From: Azospirillum sp. SYSU D00513
Lineage (GTDB): Bacteria > Pseudomonadota > Alphaproteobacteria > Azospirillales > Azospirillaceae
Length of the DNA stretch: 64,000 nt
Direction: 5' to 3'
Assembly: GCF_017356015.1 (NCBI RefSeq)
Contig: NZ_JAFIQV010000025.1
Span: forward strand, 1 to 64,000
Each line of letters begins with the position of its first letter. Positions within the stretch are counted from its first letter, which is position 1. The notes beneath the pieces were generated by a model. The model saw only the letters and a program-made list of their open reading frames with translations, had not been told where the DNA came from and did no database searches. Both the position numbers and the translations under genes were made by a program. Below, piece by piece: positions 33,109 through 41,983 of the stretch.

Positions 33109-34086
33109 ATGAAGACCACCCACAGCATCGGAACCGTCGGGCTGATCGGCGGCGGCGTCATCGGCAGCGGCTGGGCCGCGCGCTGCCTTGCCCACGGGCT
33201 GAACGTCGTCGCCTACGACCCGGCGCCGAACGGAGAGGCCGCCCTGCGCGCCGCCGTGGACAACGCCTGGCCGGCGCTGGCGCGGCGCGGCCTCGCCCCC
33301 GGCGCTTCCACCGCCCGCCTGCGCTTCGCCGCCTCGGTGGCCGAGGTCGCGGCGGCCGCCGACTTCATCCAGGAGAACGCGCCGGAGCGCGAGGAGCTGA
33401 AGCGCGGGCTGCTGGCCGAGATCGACGCGGCGAGCCCACCCCACGTCATCATCGCCTCCAGCTCCTCCGGCCTGCTGCCGACCCGCATCCAGGCGGATTG
33501 CCGCCATCCGGAGCGGGTGGTGATCGGCCACCCCTTCAACCCCGTCTATCTGCTGCCGCTGGTGGAGATCGTGCCCGGCGAGCGGACCTCCCCCGCCGCC
33601 GTGGAGGAGGCGGCGGCCTTCTACCGCTCCATCGGCATGCGTCCCCTGCGCGTGCGCAAGGAGATCGAGGGCTACCTGTCCGACCGGCTTCAGGAAGCGC
33701 TGTGGCGCGAGGCCCTGCATCTGGTCGCCGAGGGCATCGCCACGACCGAGGAGATCGACGACGCCATCGTCTACGGGCCGGGGCTGCGCTACGCCTTCAT
33801 GGGCACCTGCCTGACCTTCCATCTGGCCGGCGGCGAGGGCGGCATGGCGCACATGCTCGACCAGTTCGGCCCGGCGCTGAAGCTGCCCTGGACGAAGCTG
33901 GTGGCGCCGGAGCTGACGCGCGAGCTGCGCGACCGCATGGTGGAGGGCACGGAAGCCCAGGCCGCCGGCTGGTCCGTGAAGGAGCTGGAGCGCTGGCGCG
34001 ACAGCTGCCTGATCGGCCTGCTGGAAACCCTGGAGCCCATGCGGCGCGACACCGCCCCGCAGCCGGCCGCGGAGATCCCCGCATGA
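33109..34086 (+). CDS. cdhA: L-carnitine dehydrogenase
   Basis: 325 residues of the 3-hydroxyacyl-CoA dehydrogenase-like family. It has the NAD motif [30 protein letters not shown], then [56 protein letters not shown] and [31 protein letters not shown]. The last two blocks are characteristic of L-carnitine dehydrogenases. It oxidises carnitine to 3-dehydrocarnitine. GAAAGGAG precedes the start; the stop overlaps cdhB (ATGA). Confidence 0.9.
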   Translation: MKTTHSIGTVGLIGGGVIGSGWAARCLAHGLNVVAYDPAPNGEAALRAAVDNAWPALARRGLAPGASTARLRFAASVAEVAAAADFIQENAPEREELKRGLLAEIDAASPPHVIIASSSSGLLPTRIQADCRHPERVVIGHPFNPVYLLPLVEIVPGERTSPAAVEEAAAFYRSIGMRPLRVRKEIEGYLSDRLQEALWREALHLVAEGIATTEEIDDAIVYGPGLRYAFMGTCLTFHLAGGEGGMAHMLDQFGPALKLPWTKLVAPELTRELRDRMVEGTEAQAAGWSVKELERWRDSCLIGLLETLEPMRRDTAPQPAAEIPA

Positions 34087-34610
34087 TCGCCGGTACGGAA
34101 GCGCAGGCGGAAGCCGATGCGGCGGCAACCGGCCCGTTACGCCTGCACCGGGCCAGCGTCGTTCCGGAATGGGTGGACTACAACGGCCATCTCAGCGAAG
34201 CCTACTATGTCCTGATCTTCGGCCACGCGACAGACGCTCTGCTCGACGCCATCGGCATGGACGCGCCCTGCCGCGAGCGCACCGGACGCTCGGTCTACAC
34301 GGTGGACGCGCGCATCCGCTATCGGCTGGAGGCGCATCTCGGCGAGGAGCTGGAGATCCGCACCCTGGTCGCCGGGGCCGACACCAAGCGCATGCTCGTC
34401 CGCCACGCGATGCACCGCGCGGCGACGGGCGAATGCCTCGCCGAGACGGAGCTGGTGCTTCTCTCCGTCGGCCAGCCCGGCCCGCGCGCCATGGCCTTCG
34501 AGGAGCCGGTGCTGGCCGCCGTCCGCCGGCTCGCGCGGGCTCACGCCGGGCTCATGCCGCCCATGCCCGCCCGCTGGACGCCCCCGGAGGCCGAAGCGAT
34601 GCCCCGATAG
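34083..34610 (+). CDS. cdhB: Betainyl-CoA thioesterase (hotdog fold)
   Basis: 175 residues with [40 protein letters not shown], the 4HBT-type motif (VDYNGHL, catalytic Asp), then [39 protein letters not shown]. It should release glycine betaine from betainyl-CoA, the third step of the pathway. In some bacteria the thioesterase is fused to the dehydrogenase; here the genes overlap by four bases, which keeps them coupled. Specificity is from context. Confidence 0.85.
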   Translation: MIAGTEAQAEADAAATGPLRLHRASVVPEWVDYNGHLSEAYYVLIFGHATDALLDAIGMDAPCRERTGRSVYTVDARIRYRLEAHLGEELEIRTLVAGADTKRMLVRHAMHRAATGECLAETELVLLSVGQPGPRAMAFEEPVLAAVRRLARAHAGLMPPMPARWTPPEAEAMPR

Positions 34611-34675
34611 GGCCGTCGGCCGGTTTCCTTCAGCCCACCCCGTCAGCAAGAGCCCATCGCAAAGAGGAGGTCCAC

Positions 34676-35638
34676 ATGCGGTTCCTGAAGCAGCTCTGCC
34701 TCGCCGGATTGGTCGGCGTCGCCGGCACCACCCTCTCGCACGGCGCGGTATCGGCGGCCGAGCCCGCCAAATGCCAGGCGCTCTCCCTGTCCGATCCCGG
34801 CTGGACGGACATCACCACGACGACCACCACCGCCACCGTTCTGCTGAACGCGCTCGGCTACCAGCCGTCGGTGAAGTCCCTGTCGGTGGCGGTGAGCATC
34901 GAGGGGCTGCGCTCGGGCAACCTGGACGTCTTCCTCGGCAACTGGATGCCGGCGCAGGAGCAGATGACGCAGAAGTTCATCGACGCCAAGTCCATCGAGC
35001 TGCTGGCCACCAACCTGGAGGGTGCCGTGGTGACGCTGGCGGTCAACGGCGAAGCGGCGAAGGCCGGCGTCGCGCGGTTCGAGGACCTGGAGAAGCACGG
35101 CGACAAGTTCGGCCGGACCATCTACAGCATCGAGCCGGGCTCCTCCGCGAACCAGAAGATCCAGTCGATGATCGACAAGGACGCCTACGGGCTGGGCTCC
35201 TGGAAGATGGTGGAATCCAGCGAGGCCGCCATGCTCGCCTCGGTGGAGCGTTCGGAGCGGCGCGGCCAGTGGGCGGTGTTCCTGGGCTGGGCGCCGCACC
35301 CCATGAACATCAAGATGAAGCTTGCCTATCTGAAGGGCGGGGACGAGTATTTCGGCGCGAACGGCGGCGCCGCCACGGTGCGCACGCTCGCCCGCGCCGG
35401 CTTCGCCGGCGAATGCCCGAACCTCGGAACGCTGTTCCGGCAGCTCCGCTTCTCGGTCGCAATGGAGAGCGAGGTCATGTCCATGATCCTGGAGGACAAG
35501 GTCGAGCCCGAAAAGGCCGTCACCTCCTGGCTAAAGGCCCACCCCGAAGCGCTCGACGCCTGGCTGGCCGGCGTCAGCACGCGCGACGGCAAGCCGGGCC
35601 TGCCCGCGGTCAGGGCCGCGCTCGGCCTTGCCGCCTGA
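34676..35638 (+). CDS. caiX: Carnitine/quaternary amine substrate-binding protein
   Basis: 320 residues with a Sec signal (MRFLKQLCLAGLVGVAGTTLSHGAVSAA) and the OpuAC fold: LSDPGWTDITTTTTTATVLLNALGYQPSVKSLSVAVSIEGLRSGNLDVFLGNWMPAQE. This matches ChoX/CaiX choline- and carnitine-binding proteins, whose aromatic box binds the quaternary ammonium group. GAGGAG lies upstream. As in Pseudomonas caiX, the binding protein is encoded apart from its permease and ATPase, which must be elsewhere in the genome. Confidence 0.88.
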   Translation: MRFLKQLCLAGLVGVAGTTLSHGAVSAAEPAKCQALSLSDPGWTDITTTTTTATVLLNALGYQPSVKSLSVAVSIEGLRSGNLDVFLGNWMPAQEQMTQKFIDAKSIELLATNLEGAVVTLAVNGEAAKAGVARFEDLEKHGDKFGRTIYSIEPGSSANQKIQSMIDKDAYGLGSWKMVESSEAAMLASVERSERRGQWAVFLGWAPHPMNIKMKLAYLKGGDEYFGANGGAATVRTLARAGFAGECPNLGTLFRQLRFSVAMESEVMSMILEDKVEPEKAVTSWLKAHPEALDAWLAGVSTRDGKPGLPAVRAALGLAA

Positions 35639-36617
35639 TCCCGTCGCAGGGCTGACCGACACGCTGGCCGAGGGCGTGGCCGAGGTGCTCGCCGGCCGCG
35701 CGGCCAGGGCGGCCCGGAATGCGGGTAGCCCGCCCGGCGGTTCGGAGCTGGAAGCCCTGCGGGCCTCCTACGCCGCCGAACGCGCTTTCTGGAACGAGCC
35801 CCGCCCCGCCCTGGCCTCGGTGACCGAATTCACCCTGCCGCCGGGCGCCGGCGGCATGCGGATGCGGCTCTACCGCCCGGCCCCGGTGCAGGGGCTTCCG
35901 GCACTGGTCTTCCTGCATGGCGGCGGCTTCGTGCTCGGCTCGCTGGACAGCCATGACCGCATCCAGCGGCTGCTCGCCCAGCGGTCGGGTGCGGCGGTGC
36001 TCGCCTTCGACTATCCCCTCTCGCCCGAACACCGTTTTCCGGTGGCGCTCGACCGCATCGGCGAGGCCGTGGAATGGGCCGCCGGCCATGCGGACGAACT
36101 CGGCATCGACGCGGGGCGCCTCGCCATCGGCGGGGATTCGGCCGGCGCGCATCTGGCCCTCGCCACGGCGCTGAGGGCACGGGATCGGCCCCGCCCCTGG
36201 TCCTTCCTTCTGCTCTATTACGGCCTCTACGGCCTGCGGGATTCCGCGTCGCGCCGCCGCTTCGGCGGGCCGGCCCACGGGCTAAGCCTGGACGATCTCG
36301 CCTTCTACGAGGCCAGCTATCTCGGCCCGTCGGCGGATTCGCGCGATCCCGGCTACGACCTGCTGAGCGCCGGCCTCGGCGGTCTGCCCCCGGCCTTCCT
36401 GGGGGCGGCGGCGCTCGACCCGCTGCTCGACGACAGCCATGCCCTGGCCAACGCGCTGAAGGCGGCGGGGACGTCAGCGGAACTGCGCGTCTATGACGGC
36501 GTCCTGCATGGCTTCCTGCATTGGAGCCGCACGGTGCCGGCGGCGGACCGGGCCATCGCCGACGGCGCCCTGGCGCTCGCCCGCGCCCTCGGCACGGCGG
36601 AGGCCACCAGCGGCTGA
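35628..36617 (+). CDS. hocS: Alpha/beta hydrolase, probable short-chain O-acylcarnitine hydrolase
   Basis: 329 residues of the hormone-sensitive-lipase type. LVFLHGGGFVLGSLDSHD supplies the oxyanion hole, GGDSAGAHLALA the nucleophile elbow (Ser), ALDPLLDDS the Asp and LHGFLHWSR the His. In Pseudomonas aeruginosa the gene next to cdhB encodes HocS, which releases carnitine from short-chain acylcarnitines; conservation of the whole cluster suggests the same job. The frame opens with TTG at 35628, overlapping the end of caiX. No ATG exists nearby, so the start is uncertain (GTG 35677 is another option). Confidence 0.78.
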   Translation: MPPDPVAGLTDTLAEGVAEVLAGRAARAARNAGSPPGGSELEALRASYAAERAFWNEPRPALASVTEFTLPPGAGGMRMRLYRPAPVQGLPALVFLHGGGFVLGSLDSHDRIQRLLAQRSGAAVLAFDYPLSPEHRFPVALDRIGEAVEWAAGHADELGIDAGRLAIGGDSAGAHLALATALRARDRPRPWSFLLLYYGLYGLRDSASRRRFGGPAHGLSLDDLAFYEASYLGPSADSRDPGYDLLSAGLGGLPPAFLGAAALDPLLDDSHALANALKAAGTSAELRVYDGVLHGFLHWSRTVPAADRAIADGALALARALGTAEATSG

Positions 36618-36647
36618 AAATTGCCTCCGGCGCCGTCCCGAAATCTC

Positions 36648-36669
36648 CGTCGCCGGAACCCCGGCGACG
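36648..36669 (+). repeat. Hairpin between hocS and cdhR
   Basis: cgtcgccgg (36648-36656) and ccggcgacg (36661-36669) make a perfect 9-bp stem with an aacc loop, 31 bp after hocS. Without a T-tract it is a weak terminator candidate; it could separate the catabolic operon from the regulator. Confidence 0.45.
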
Positions 36670-36715
36670 TGCCACACTGATGATTGGTCGGGAGGAACAT
36701 CCGGAGGCCACGCAG

Positions 36716-37792
36716 ATGGCAGGCGCTGGGATCGCGGGCACGGGATACGCGGGTACCGGAATCTCGGATGGCGGGACGCGCGAGATCGTCTTTCTGCTGT
36801 TTCCGAAATTCTCGATGATGGCCTTCACCTGCGCAGTGGAGCCCTTGCGCGTCGCCAACCGGCTGACGGACGGGCACCGCTACCGCTGGTCCACGGTGGC
36901 GGCCGTCGGAAACACGGTCACGGCCAGCAACGGCATGACGCTGATGACCGACCACCGGCTTGAGGATCTGACCGGCGCCGACATGCTGATCCTCTGCGCC
37001 GGCTTCGATCCCCAGGACTGCTTCACCCCGGCGGTGGCCGCCCTGCTGCGGCGGCTGGACCGGCGCGGAACGGTGCTCGGCGCCATCGACAGCGCGAGCC
37101 TTCTGCTGGCGGAAGCCGGGCTTCTTGACGGCTACAACGCCACGACCCACTGGGAATGCCTGGAATCCCTGGCGGAGCAGTACCCGAAGGTGAACAGCAA
37201 GCCGGTGATCTTCATCATCGACCGCCGCCGGCTGACCTGCGCCGGCGGCACGGCGGCGCTCGACATGATGCTGCACCTGATCCGCATCGACTGCGGCCAC
37301 CGCACCGCCGCCGCCGTGTCGGACCAGTTCATCCACGCGAGCATCCGCGACGGACAGGAGGACCAGCGGCTGGAGCTGTCGCAGCGGCTCGGCATCGGCA
37401 GCCCCAAGCTGGCCCAGGCCGTCCGGCTGATGGAGCAGAATCTGGAGGAGCCGCTGAGCATGCAGGCGCTGGCCGAGCGCACGGGCCTGTCCCTGCGGCA
37501 GATGGAGCGGCTGTTCCTGGCCGGCGTCGGGCAGCCGCCCAACCGCTATTATCTGTGGCTGAGGATCGAGCGGGCGCGCTCGCTCGTCCTCTATTCCAGC
37601 CAGTCGCTGGGCGAGATCGCCGTGGCGTCCGGCTTCGGCAGCTACGAGAATTTCTCGCGCGCCTACCGGCGCCACGCCGGGCGTTCGCCGAGCCGCGACC
37701 GCGCGGAATCCCGGCTCGGCACGCCGGCGCCTGGGCACTCACTCATGATGCGTGAGCCGGCCGGGGAACCCCAGCCGGCGCTCGGCCCGTAG
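36716..37792 (+). CDS. cdhR: CdhR-like GATase1/AraC transcription regulator of carnitine catabolism
   Basis: 358 residues. An N-terminal DJ-1/PfpI-like domain (about 15-190: EIVFLLFPKFSMMAFTCAVEPLRVANRL, LILCAGFDPQDCF, LDGYNATTHWECLESLAEQYP, CAGGTAALDMMLHLI) is joined to two AraC helix-turn-helix units (NLEEPLSMQALAERTGLSLRQMERLFLAGVGQPPNRYYLWLRIERARSLVLYSSQSLGEIAVASGFGSYENFSRAYRRHAGRSP). This is the GlxA/CdhR/GbdR class that senses betaine-type compounds. The ATG at 36716 has CGGAGG 8 bp upstream. It ends 10 bp from convergent uxuA. Confidence 0.88.
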   Translation: MAGAGIAGTGYAGTGISDGGTREIVFLLFPKFSMMAFTCAVEPLRVANRLTDGHRYRWSTVAAVGNTVTASNGMTLMTDHRLEDLTGADMLILCAGFDPQDCFTPAVAALLRRLDRRGTVLGAIDSASLLLAEAGLLDGYNATTHWECLESLAEQYPKVNSKPVIFIIDRRRLTCAGGTAALDMMLHLIRIDCGHRTAAAVSDQFIHASIRDGQEDQRLELSQRLGIGSPKLAQAVRLMEQNLEEPLSMQALAERTGLSLRQMERLFLAGVGQPPNRYYLWLRIERARSLVLYSSQSLGEIAVASGFGSYENFSRAYRRHAGRSPSRDRAESRLGTPAPGHSLMMREPAGEPQPALGP

Positions 37793-37802
37793 GCTTGCCG
37801 CT

Positions 37803-38999
37803 TCAGACCGGCAGCCCCTTGATCGCCGCCACGGCGGTCATGACGCCGCGGATCTCGGCGAGGCCGCGCAGGCGGCCGATGGCCGGGTAGCCGGGGTGGG
37901 TCGCCTTGCCCACGTCGTCCAGCAGCTCGTGCCCATGGTCCGGGCGGAACGGCAGGCGCCAGCGCGGGTCGCCCGCGTCGCGGCGGCGCTTCTGCTCTTC
38001 CAGCAGCGTGGTGACGACCGACACCATGTCCACGTCGCCGCCCAGATGCTCGGCCTCCTGGAAGGAGCCGTCCTCCTCCTTGGCGACGTTGCGCAGATGC
38101 ACGAAGGCGATCTTCGAGGCGAAGCGCTTGGCCAGCGCCGGCACGTCGTTCGTCCGGCCAGCACCCAGCGACCCGGTGCAGAAGGTGATGCCGTTCGCCT
38201 CGGACTCCACGGCGCCGACGAGGAACGCCAAGTCGTCCTCGTTGCTGACGATGCGCGGCAGGCCGAACATCGGCCGGGGCGGGTCGTCGGGGTGGACGCA
38301 CATGCGGATGCCGACCTCCTCCGCCGTCGGGATCACCTCGCGCAGGAAGCGGGCGAGCCGTTCCCGCAAGGCCTCGCGCGTCATGCCCTTGTAGCGGTCG
38401 AGCATCCGCCGCAGGCCGGGAATATCGTAGCGGTCGAAGGCGCCCGGCAGCCCCGCCATGATGTTGGCGAGCAGCGTCCTCTTGTCGGCCTCGGTCGCCC
38501 GGTCGAACCAGGCGCGGGCGCGGGCCAGCAGCTCGGGCGCGTATTCGTCCTCCGCACCCGGCCGCTCCAGCATGAAGCAGTCGAAGGCCGCGTGCTCGTG
38601 CGCGTTGAAGCGCAGCGCCCGCCCGCCACCCGGCACCGGTGCGGCGAGGTCGGTGCGGGTCCAGTCGAGCACCGGCATGAAGTTGTAGCAGACCGTCTTG
38701 ATGCCGCATTCGGCGAGATTGCGGAGCGACTGGCGGTAATTGTCGAACAGCGGAGCGAGGTCGCCCTCTCCGATTTTGATCGATTCATGGATCGGCAGGC
38801 TCTCCACCACGCTCCAGCGCAGGCCGAGCGAGGCGTCGGCCTCGATCATCCTCTTGCGCTTCTGGATCTCCTCCACCGACCAGACCACGCCGTAGGGGAT
38901 GTGGTGCAGGGCGGTGACGATGCCGGTCGCACCGGTCTGGCGGATGTGGTTGAGCTGGATCACCTCGTCCGGGCCGAACCAGCGCCAAGTCTGTTCCAT
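37803..38999 (-). CDS. uxuA: D-mannonate dehydratase
   Basis: 398 residues, the normal UxuA length: MEQTWRWFGPDEVIQLNHIRQTGATGIVTALHHIPYGVVWSVEEI, YNFMPVLDWTRTDL, MCVHPDDPPRPMFGLPRIVSN, NGITFCTGSLGAG, FVHLRNV and RPDHGHELLDD. The cysteine and histidine metal ligands of the family are in CVHPDDPP, FCTGS and HLRN. It converts D-mannonate to 2-keto-3-deoxygluconate. AAAGGAG precedes the start. It is the last gene of the minus-strand sugar-acid operon, 30 bp after a TRAP permease. Confidence 0.96.
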   Translation of the reverse strand: MEQTWRWFGPDEVIQLNHIRQTGATGIVTALHHIPYGVVWSVEEIQKRKRMIEADASLGLRWSVVESLPIHESIKIGEGDLAPLFDNYRQSLRNLAECGIKTVCYNFMPVLDWTRTDLAAPVPGGGRALRFNAHEHAAFDCFMLERPGAEDEYAPELLARARAWFDRATEADKRTLLANIMAGLPGAFDRYDIPGLRRMLDRYKGMTREALRERLARFLREVIPTAEEVGIRMCVHPDDPPRPMFGLPRIVSNEDDLAFLVGAVESEANGITFCTGSLGAGRTNDVPALAKRFASKIAFVHLRNVAKEEDGSFQEAEHLGGDVDMVSVVTTLLEEQKRRRDAGDPRWRLPFRPDHGHELLDDVGKATHPGYPAIGRLRGLAEIRGVMTAVAAIKGLPV

Positions 39000-39029
39000 C
39001 TAGAAAACTCCTTTGTTTGCTCGTCCGCC

Positions 39030-40307
39030 TCAGCGGAACAAAAGGTTCGGCAGCCAGAGCGACAGCGCCGGGATGTAGGACACAAGCAGAAGAACGATCA
39101 GGTTGCAGAGCAGGAAGGGCCAGATCGCCCGCGTGATCTCGCTCAGCGAGATCTTGGCGATGTTCGCCGCAACGAAGAGGCACACGCCGACCGGCGGGGT
39201 GGTCAGCCCGATCATCAGGTTCAGCACCGCGAAGGTGGCGAAATGGATCGGGTCGATGCCCACCTGCGTCGCCACCGCCAGCAGCGGCGGGAACAGGATG
39301 ATCAGGGCGGCGATCGTCTCCATGAAGGTCCCGACGATCAGCAGCAGGATGTTGATCAGGAAGATGATGATGTACTTGTTCGACGTCACCGACAGCATGG
39401 CCTCGGCGATAGCCTGCGGGATCTGCTCGCTGGTGAGGATCCAGCCGAACACGTTGGCGAGACCGACCAGCAGGATCAGCCCGCCCGACCCGATGGCGCT
39501 TTCCAGCATGATCCCCGGAACGTCGCGCAGCCGGAAGCCCTTGTAGACGAACAGTCCGATCACAAAGGCATAGAGTGCCGCGACCACAGAGGCCTCGGTG
39601 GGCGTGAAGAAGCCGCCGACGATGCCGAACAGGATAATGGCGGTCATCAGCAGGGCCCAGCAGGCCGCCCGGCTCGAGCGCAGCAACTCCCGGAACCCGA
39701 CCCAGGTTCCCTTCGGATAGTTCCTCCGCCGCGCCAGGATGTAGACGGTGATCATCATGCCAAGGCCCAGCATCAGGCCAGGAATGGCGCCTGCCATGAA
39801 CATCTTGCCGACCGACAGGCCGGTCAGCGTGCCGACGATGATCATTGGGACGCTGGGCGGGATGATCGGGCCGACGGTGGAGGCCGCCGCCGTGACCGCC
39901 GCGGCGAAGGGCTTGTCATAGCCCGACTTGCTCATGGCCGGGATCATGACCGAGCCAATGGAGGCGGTTTCCGCCACCGCCGTGCCCGAGATGCCGGCGA
40001 AGATCATCGAGCCCGTGACGTTGGCGAGCCCGAGCCCGCCGCGGACGTGCCCAACCAGCCCGTTGCCGAACCGCACGATCTGGTCGGTGATCCCGCCGCC
40101 GTTCATCAGGTTGCCGGCCAGCACGAAGCCGGGAATGCACAGCAGCACGAAACTGTCCATGCCCGCGTACATGAACTGCGGAACCACCGTCAGGTCGATG
40201 TCGCTCATGAAGAGATAGACCGCCGAGGACAGACCCAGCGCGATGCCGACCGGCACGCCCATCATCAGGGCGATGGCGAAACTGCCGAACAAGGCTCCCA
40301 TCAGCAT
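39030..40307 (-). CDS. dctM: TRAP transporter large permease (DctM), second set
   Basis: 425 residues, highly hydrophobic with about 12 membrane segments. MGVPVGIALGLSSAVYLF, SFVLLCIPGFVLAGNLMNGGGI, FAGISGTAVAETASIGSVMIPAMSKSGYDKPFAAAVTAAASTVGPIIPPSVPMIIVG and LMIGLTTPPVGVCLFVAANIA are classic DctM motifs. It uses the ion gradient to import the solute delivered by the binding protein at 40906-41916. Its start overlaps the small permease stop (ATGA). Confidence 0.95.
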   Translation of the reverse strand: MLMGALFGSFAIALMMGVPVGIALGLSSAVYLFMSDIDLTVVPQFMYAGMDSFVLLCIPGFVLAGNLMNGGGITDQIVRFGNGLVGHVRGGLGLANVTGSMIFAGISGTAVAETASIGSVMIPAMSKSGYDKPFAAAVTAAASTVGPIIPPSVPMIIVGTLTGLSVGKMFMAGAIPGLMLGLGMMITVYILARRRNYPKGTWVGFRELLRSSRAACWALLMTAIILFGIVGGFFTPTEASVVAALYAFVIGLFVYKGFRLRDVPGIMLESAIGSGGLILLVGLANVFGWILTSEQIPQAIAEAMLSVTSNKYIIIFLINILLLIVGTFMETIAALIILFPPLLAVATQVGIDPIHFATFAVLNLMIGLTTPPVGVCLFVAANIAKISLSEITRAIWPFLLCNLIVLLLVSYIPALSLWLPNLLFR

Positions 40308-40813
40308 CAGACCAGTTCCCCATGTTCCATGTCGTGAGGCGCCGGCCGGCCGAAGCCGAGCAGGCGCGCCACCGAGAAGAAGGCCAGCGAGAGGGGGATG
40401 ATCAGCGCCACCACGTAGATCCCCACCATCGGCAGGTCGATGGACCGTGCCCGCTCCCCGAAGCTGCCGACCACGTAGTCGTAGGCGCCGGGAAGGATCG
40501 CCAGCGAGAAGAGCAGCACCACCACGTCGATGACCCGGTCCACCACGCGCCGGACGGGTTCCGGCAGCGGCGCCACGAACAGGTCAACCGCCACCAGTTC
40601 GCCGCGCAGGAGCGCCAGCCCGCAGGAAAAGGCGACGAGATAGACCAGCGCGAAGCGCGCCACCTCCTCGGTCCAAGCGGGGGAGCGGATGCCCGGCACG
40701 CGGCCCAGCACCTGAAGAAGGACGACGGCGATCAGCATCGCGAAAGCCAGGAGCGTGCCGTACCGGCACAGCGCGCTTGCCCCCGCGACCAGAACCGCAA
40801 GGATGCGGCGCAT
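40307..40813 (-). CDS. dctQ: TRAP transporter small permease (DctQ), second set
   Basis: 168 residues with four predicted membrane helices (LLAFAMLIAVVLLQVLGRV, FALVYLVAFSCGLALLRGE, VVVLLFSLAILPGAYDYVV, IYVVALIIPLSLAFFSVARLLGF). The motif PAWTEEVARFALVYLVAFSCGLALLRGELVAVDLF is the DctQ family core. It assembles with the DctM protein. It lies 92 bp after its binding-protein gene, separated by a terminator-like hairpin. Confidence 0.92.
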   Translation of the reverse strand: MRRILAVLVAGASALCRYGTLLAFAMLIAVVLLQVLGRVPGIRSPAWTEEVARFALVYLVAFSCGLALLRGELVAVDLFVAPLPEPVRRVVDRVIDVVVLLFSLAILPGAYDYVVGSFGERARSIDLPMVGIYVVALIIPLSLAFFSVARLLGFGRPAPHDMEHGELV

Positions 40814-40861
40814 CGAAGCTCTCCGGAAAAACGGTTGGAAGACCCCTCCGCCTGGAGGGGA

Positions 40862-40897
40862 AAGAGAAAAGGTCCGGCCGGGCGTCCGCCCGGCCGG
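40862..40897 (-). terminator. Attenuating terminator between dctP and dctQ (second TRAP set)
   Basis: ccggccgggc (40874-40883) and gcccggccgg (40888-40897) form a perfect 10-bp stem with a 4-nt loop. Read on the minus strand it is followed by accttttctcttt. Partial termination here would give more binding protein than permease, a common arrangement for TRAP systems. Confidence 0.7.
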
Positions 40898-40905
40898 GAA
40901 AGGCG

Positions 40906-41916
40906 TCAGCCGGCGATGATTTCCTCGTAGAGCGGCTTAATCGCGGGGTCGAGCGCGGCGGCGATGGCGTCGCGGCCCTTGCGCGCGAAGGCCTCCTTGT
41001 CCACGGCGACAAATTCCATGCCCTTAGCCTTCAGGTCGGCCTCGAGCTGCTTTTCGTCGGCCAGGAACAGCTGGCGCTCGTGTGCCTGGGCGGCCTTGGC
41101 GGCCTCGGAGATTGCCTGCTGCTTGTCGGCGGACAGGCGCCCCAGTCTCTTGGCGCCGCCGACGAGGTAGATCCAGCTGATCACGTGTTCCGTCTGGTTC
41201 AGGTACTTCTGGACCTCGAAGAAGCTCGCGGACTTGATCAGGGCGAGCGGATTCTCCTGCGCCTCGATGGTGTGGTTCTGGAGTGCGGTGAAGACCTCCG
41301 AGAAGGCCATCGGGGTCGGCTTGGCGCCGAGCGCGTCCCAGAACTTCACGAACAGCGGCACGTTCGGAACGCGCATCTTCAGGTCGGCCATGTCCTCCGG
41401 CGTCCGGATCGGACGGTTGGAGGTCACGTGGCGCGCCCCGCGCGCGAAGTAGGCCAGCGTGCGGAGCTGGGTCTTCTCCTCGATGTTCTGGGCGATCTTC
41501 TGCCCGACCGCGCCGTTGACCACCTCGTCGAGATGGCCGAGATCGCGGATCGCGTAGGGGACGGCGAGCAGAGCCGCCGTGGGCGCCCAATTCTGGAGCG
41601 ATTCGCCGGTGATGGTGAAATCGACCGTGCCGAGCTGGATGCCCTTGATGAGGTCCGTTTCCTTGCCGAGCTGTTCGTTCGGGAAGACGCGGACTTCGAC
41701 GGCACCGTTGGTGCGCTGCGCGACCTCTTCCGAGAACTTCACCGCAGCCTTGTGCCAGACATTGTCCTCGTTGCCGAGATGGCCGAGCTTCAGCGTCGTC
41801 TTGGACTGCGCCCGGACGATGGCCGGCGCGAAGCCGAAGCCGGCGGCGGCACCTAGTCCGGCGGCACCGGCCCCGATGGTGAAGGCGCGGCGGGAAAGTG
41901 GGGCTTTCAGGACCAT
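40906..41916 (-). CDS. dctP: TRAP transporter substrate-binding protein (DctP), second set
   Basis: 336 residues. The N-terminus LSRRAFTIGAGAAGLGAAAGFGFAPAIVRAQ is a twin-arginine (SRRAF) signal. The DctP fold follows: TLKLGHLGNEDNVWHKAAVKFSEEVAQRTNGAVEVRVFPNEQLGKETDLIKGIQLGTVDF, then RVPNVPLFVKFWDALGAKPTPMAFSEVFTALQNHTIEAQENPLALI, with the expected Arg and Asn ligand positions. AGGAGG precedes the start. The neighbouring uxuA, uxuB and dehydrogenase suggest a hexonate or hexuronate ligand. Confidence 0.93.
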   Translation of the reverse strand: MVLKAPLSRRAFTIGAGAAGLGAAAGFGFAPAIVRAQSKTTLKLGHLGNEDNVWHKAAVKFSEEVAQRTNGAVEVRVFPNEQLGKETDLIKGIQLGTVDFTITGESLQNWAPTAALLAVPYAIRDLGHLDEVVNGAVGQKIAQNIEEKTQLRTLAYFARGARHVTSNRPIRTPEDMADLKMRVPNVPLFVKFWDALGAKPTPMAFSEVFTALQNHTIEAQENPLALIKSASFFEVQKYLNQTEHVISWIYLVGGAKRLGRLSADKQQAISEAAKAAQAHERQLFLADEKQLEADLKAKGMEFVAVDKEAFARKGRDAIAAALDPAIKPLYEEIIAG

Positions 41917-41983
41917 GGATCGTTCCTCCTACTCTATTTTTTGTCGTGCTTCTGTTCCAGCCGACGTTCCGCGCCGGCCGGGC

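Noticed and set aside
37752..40337. An 861-codon plus-strand open frame
   Set aside because: It runs opposite uxuA and dctM, both with clear family motifs. The product is rich in H, R, D and Q without structure.
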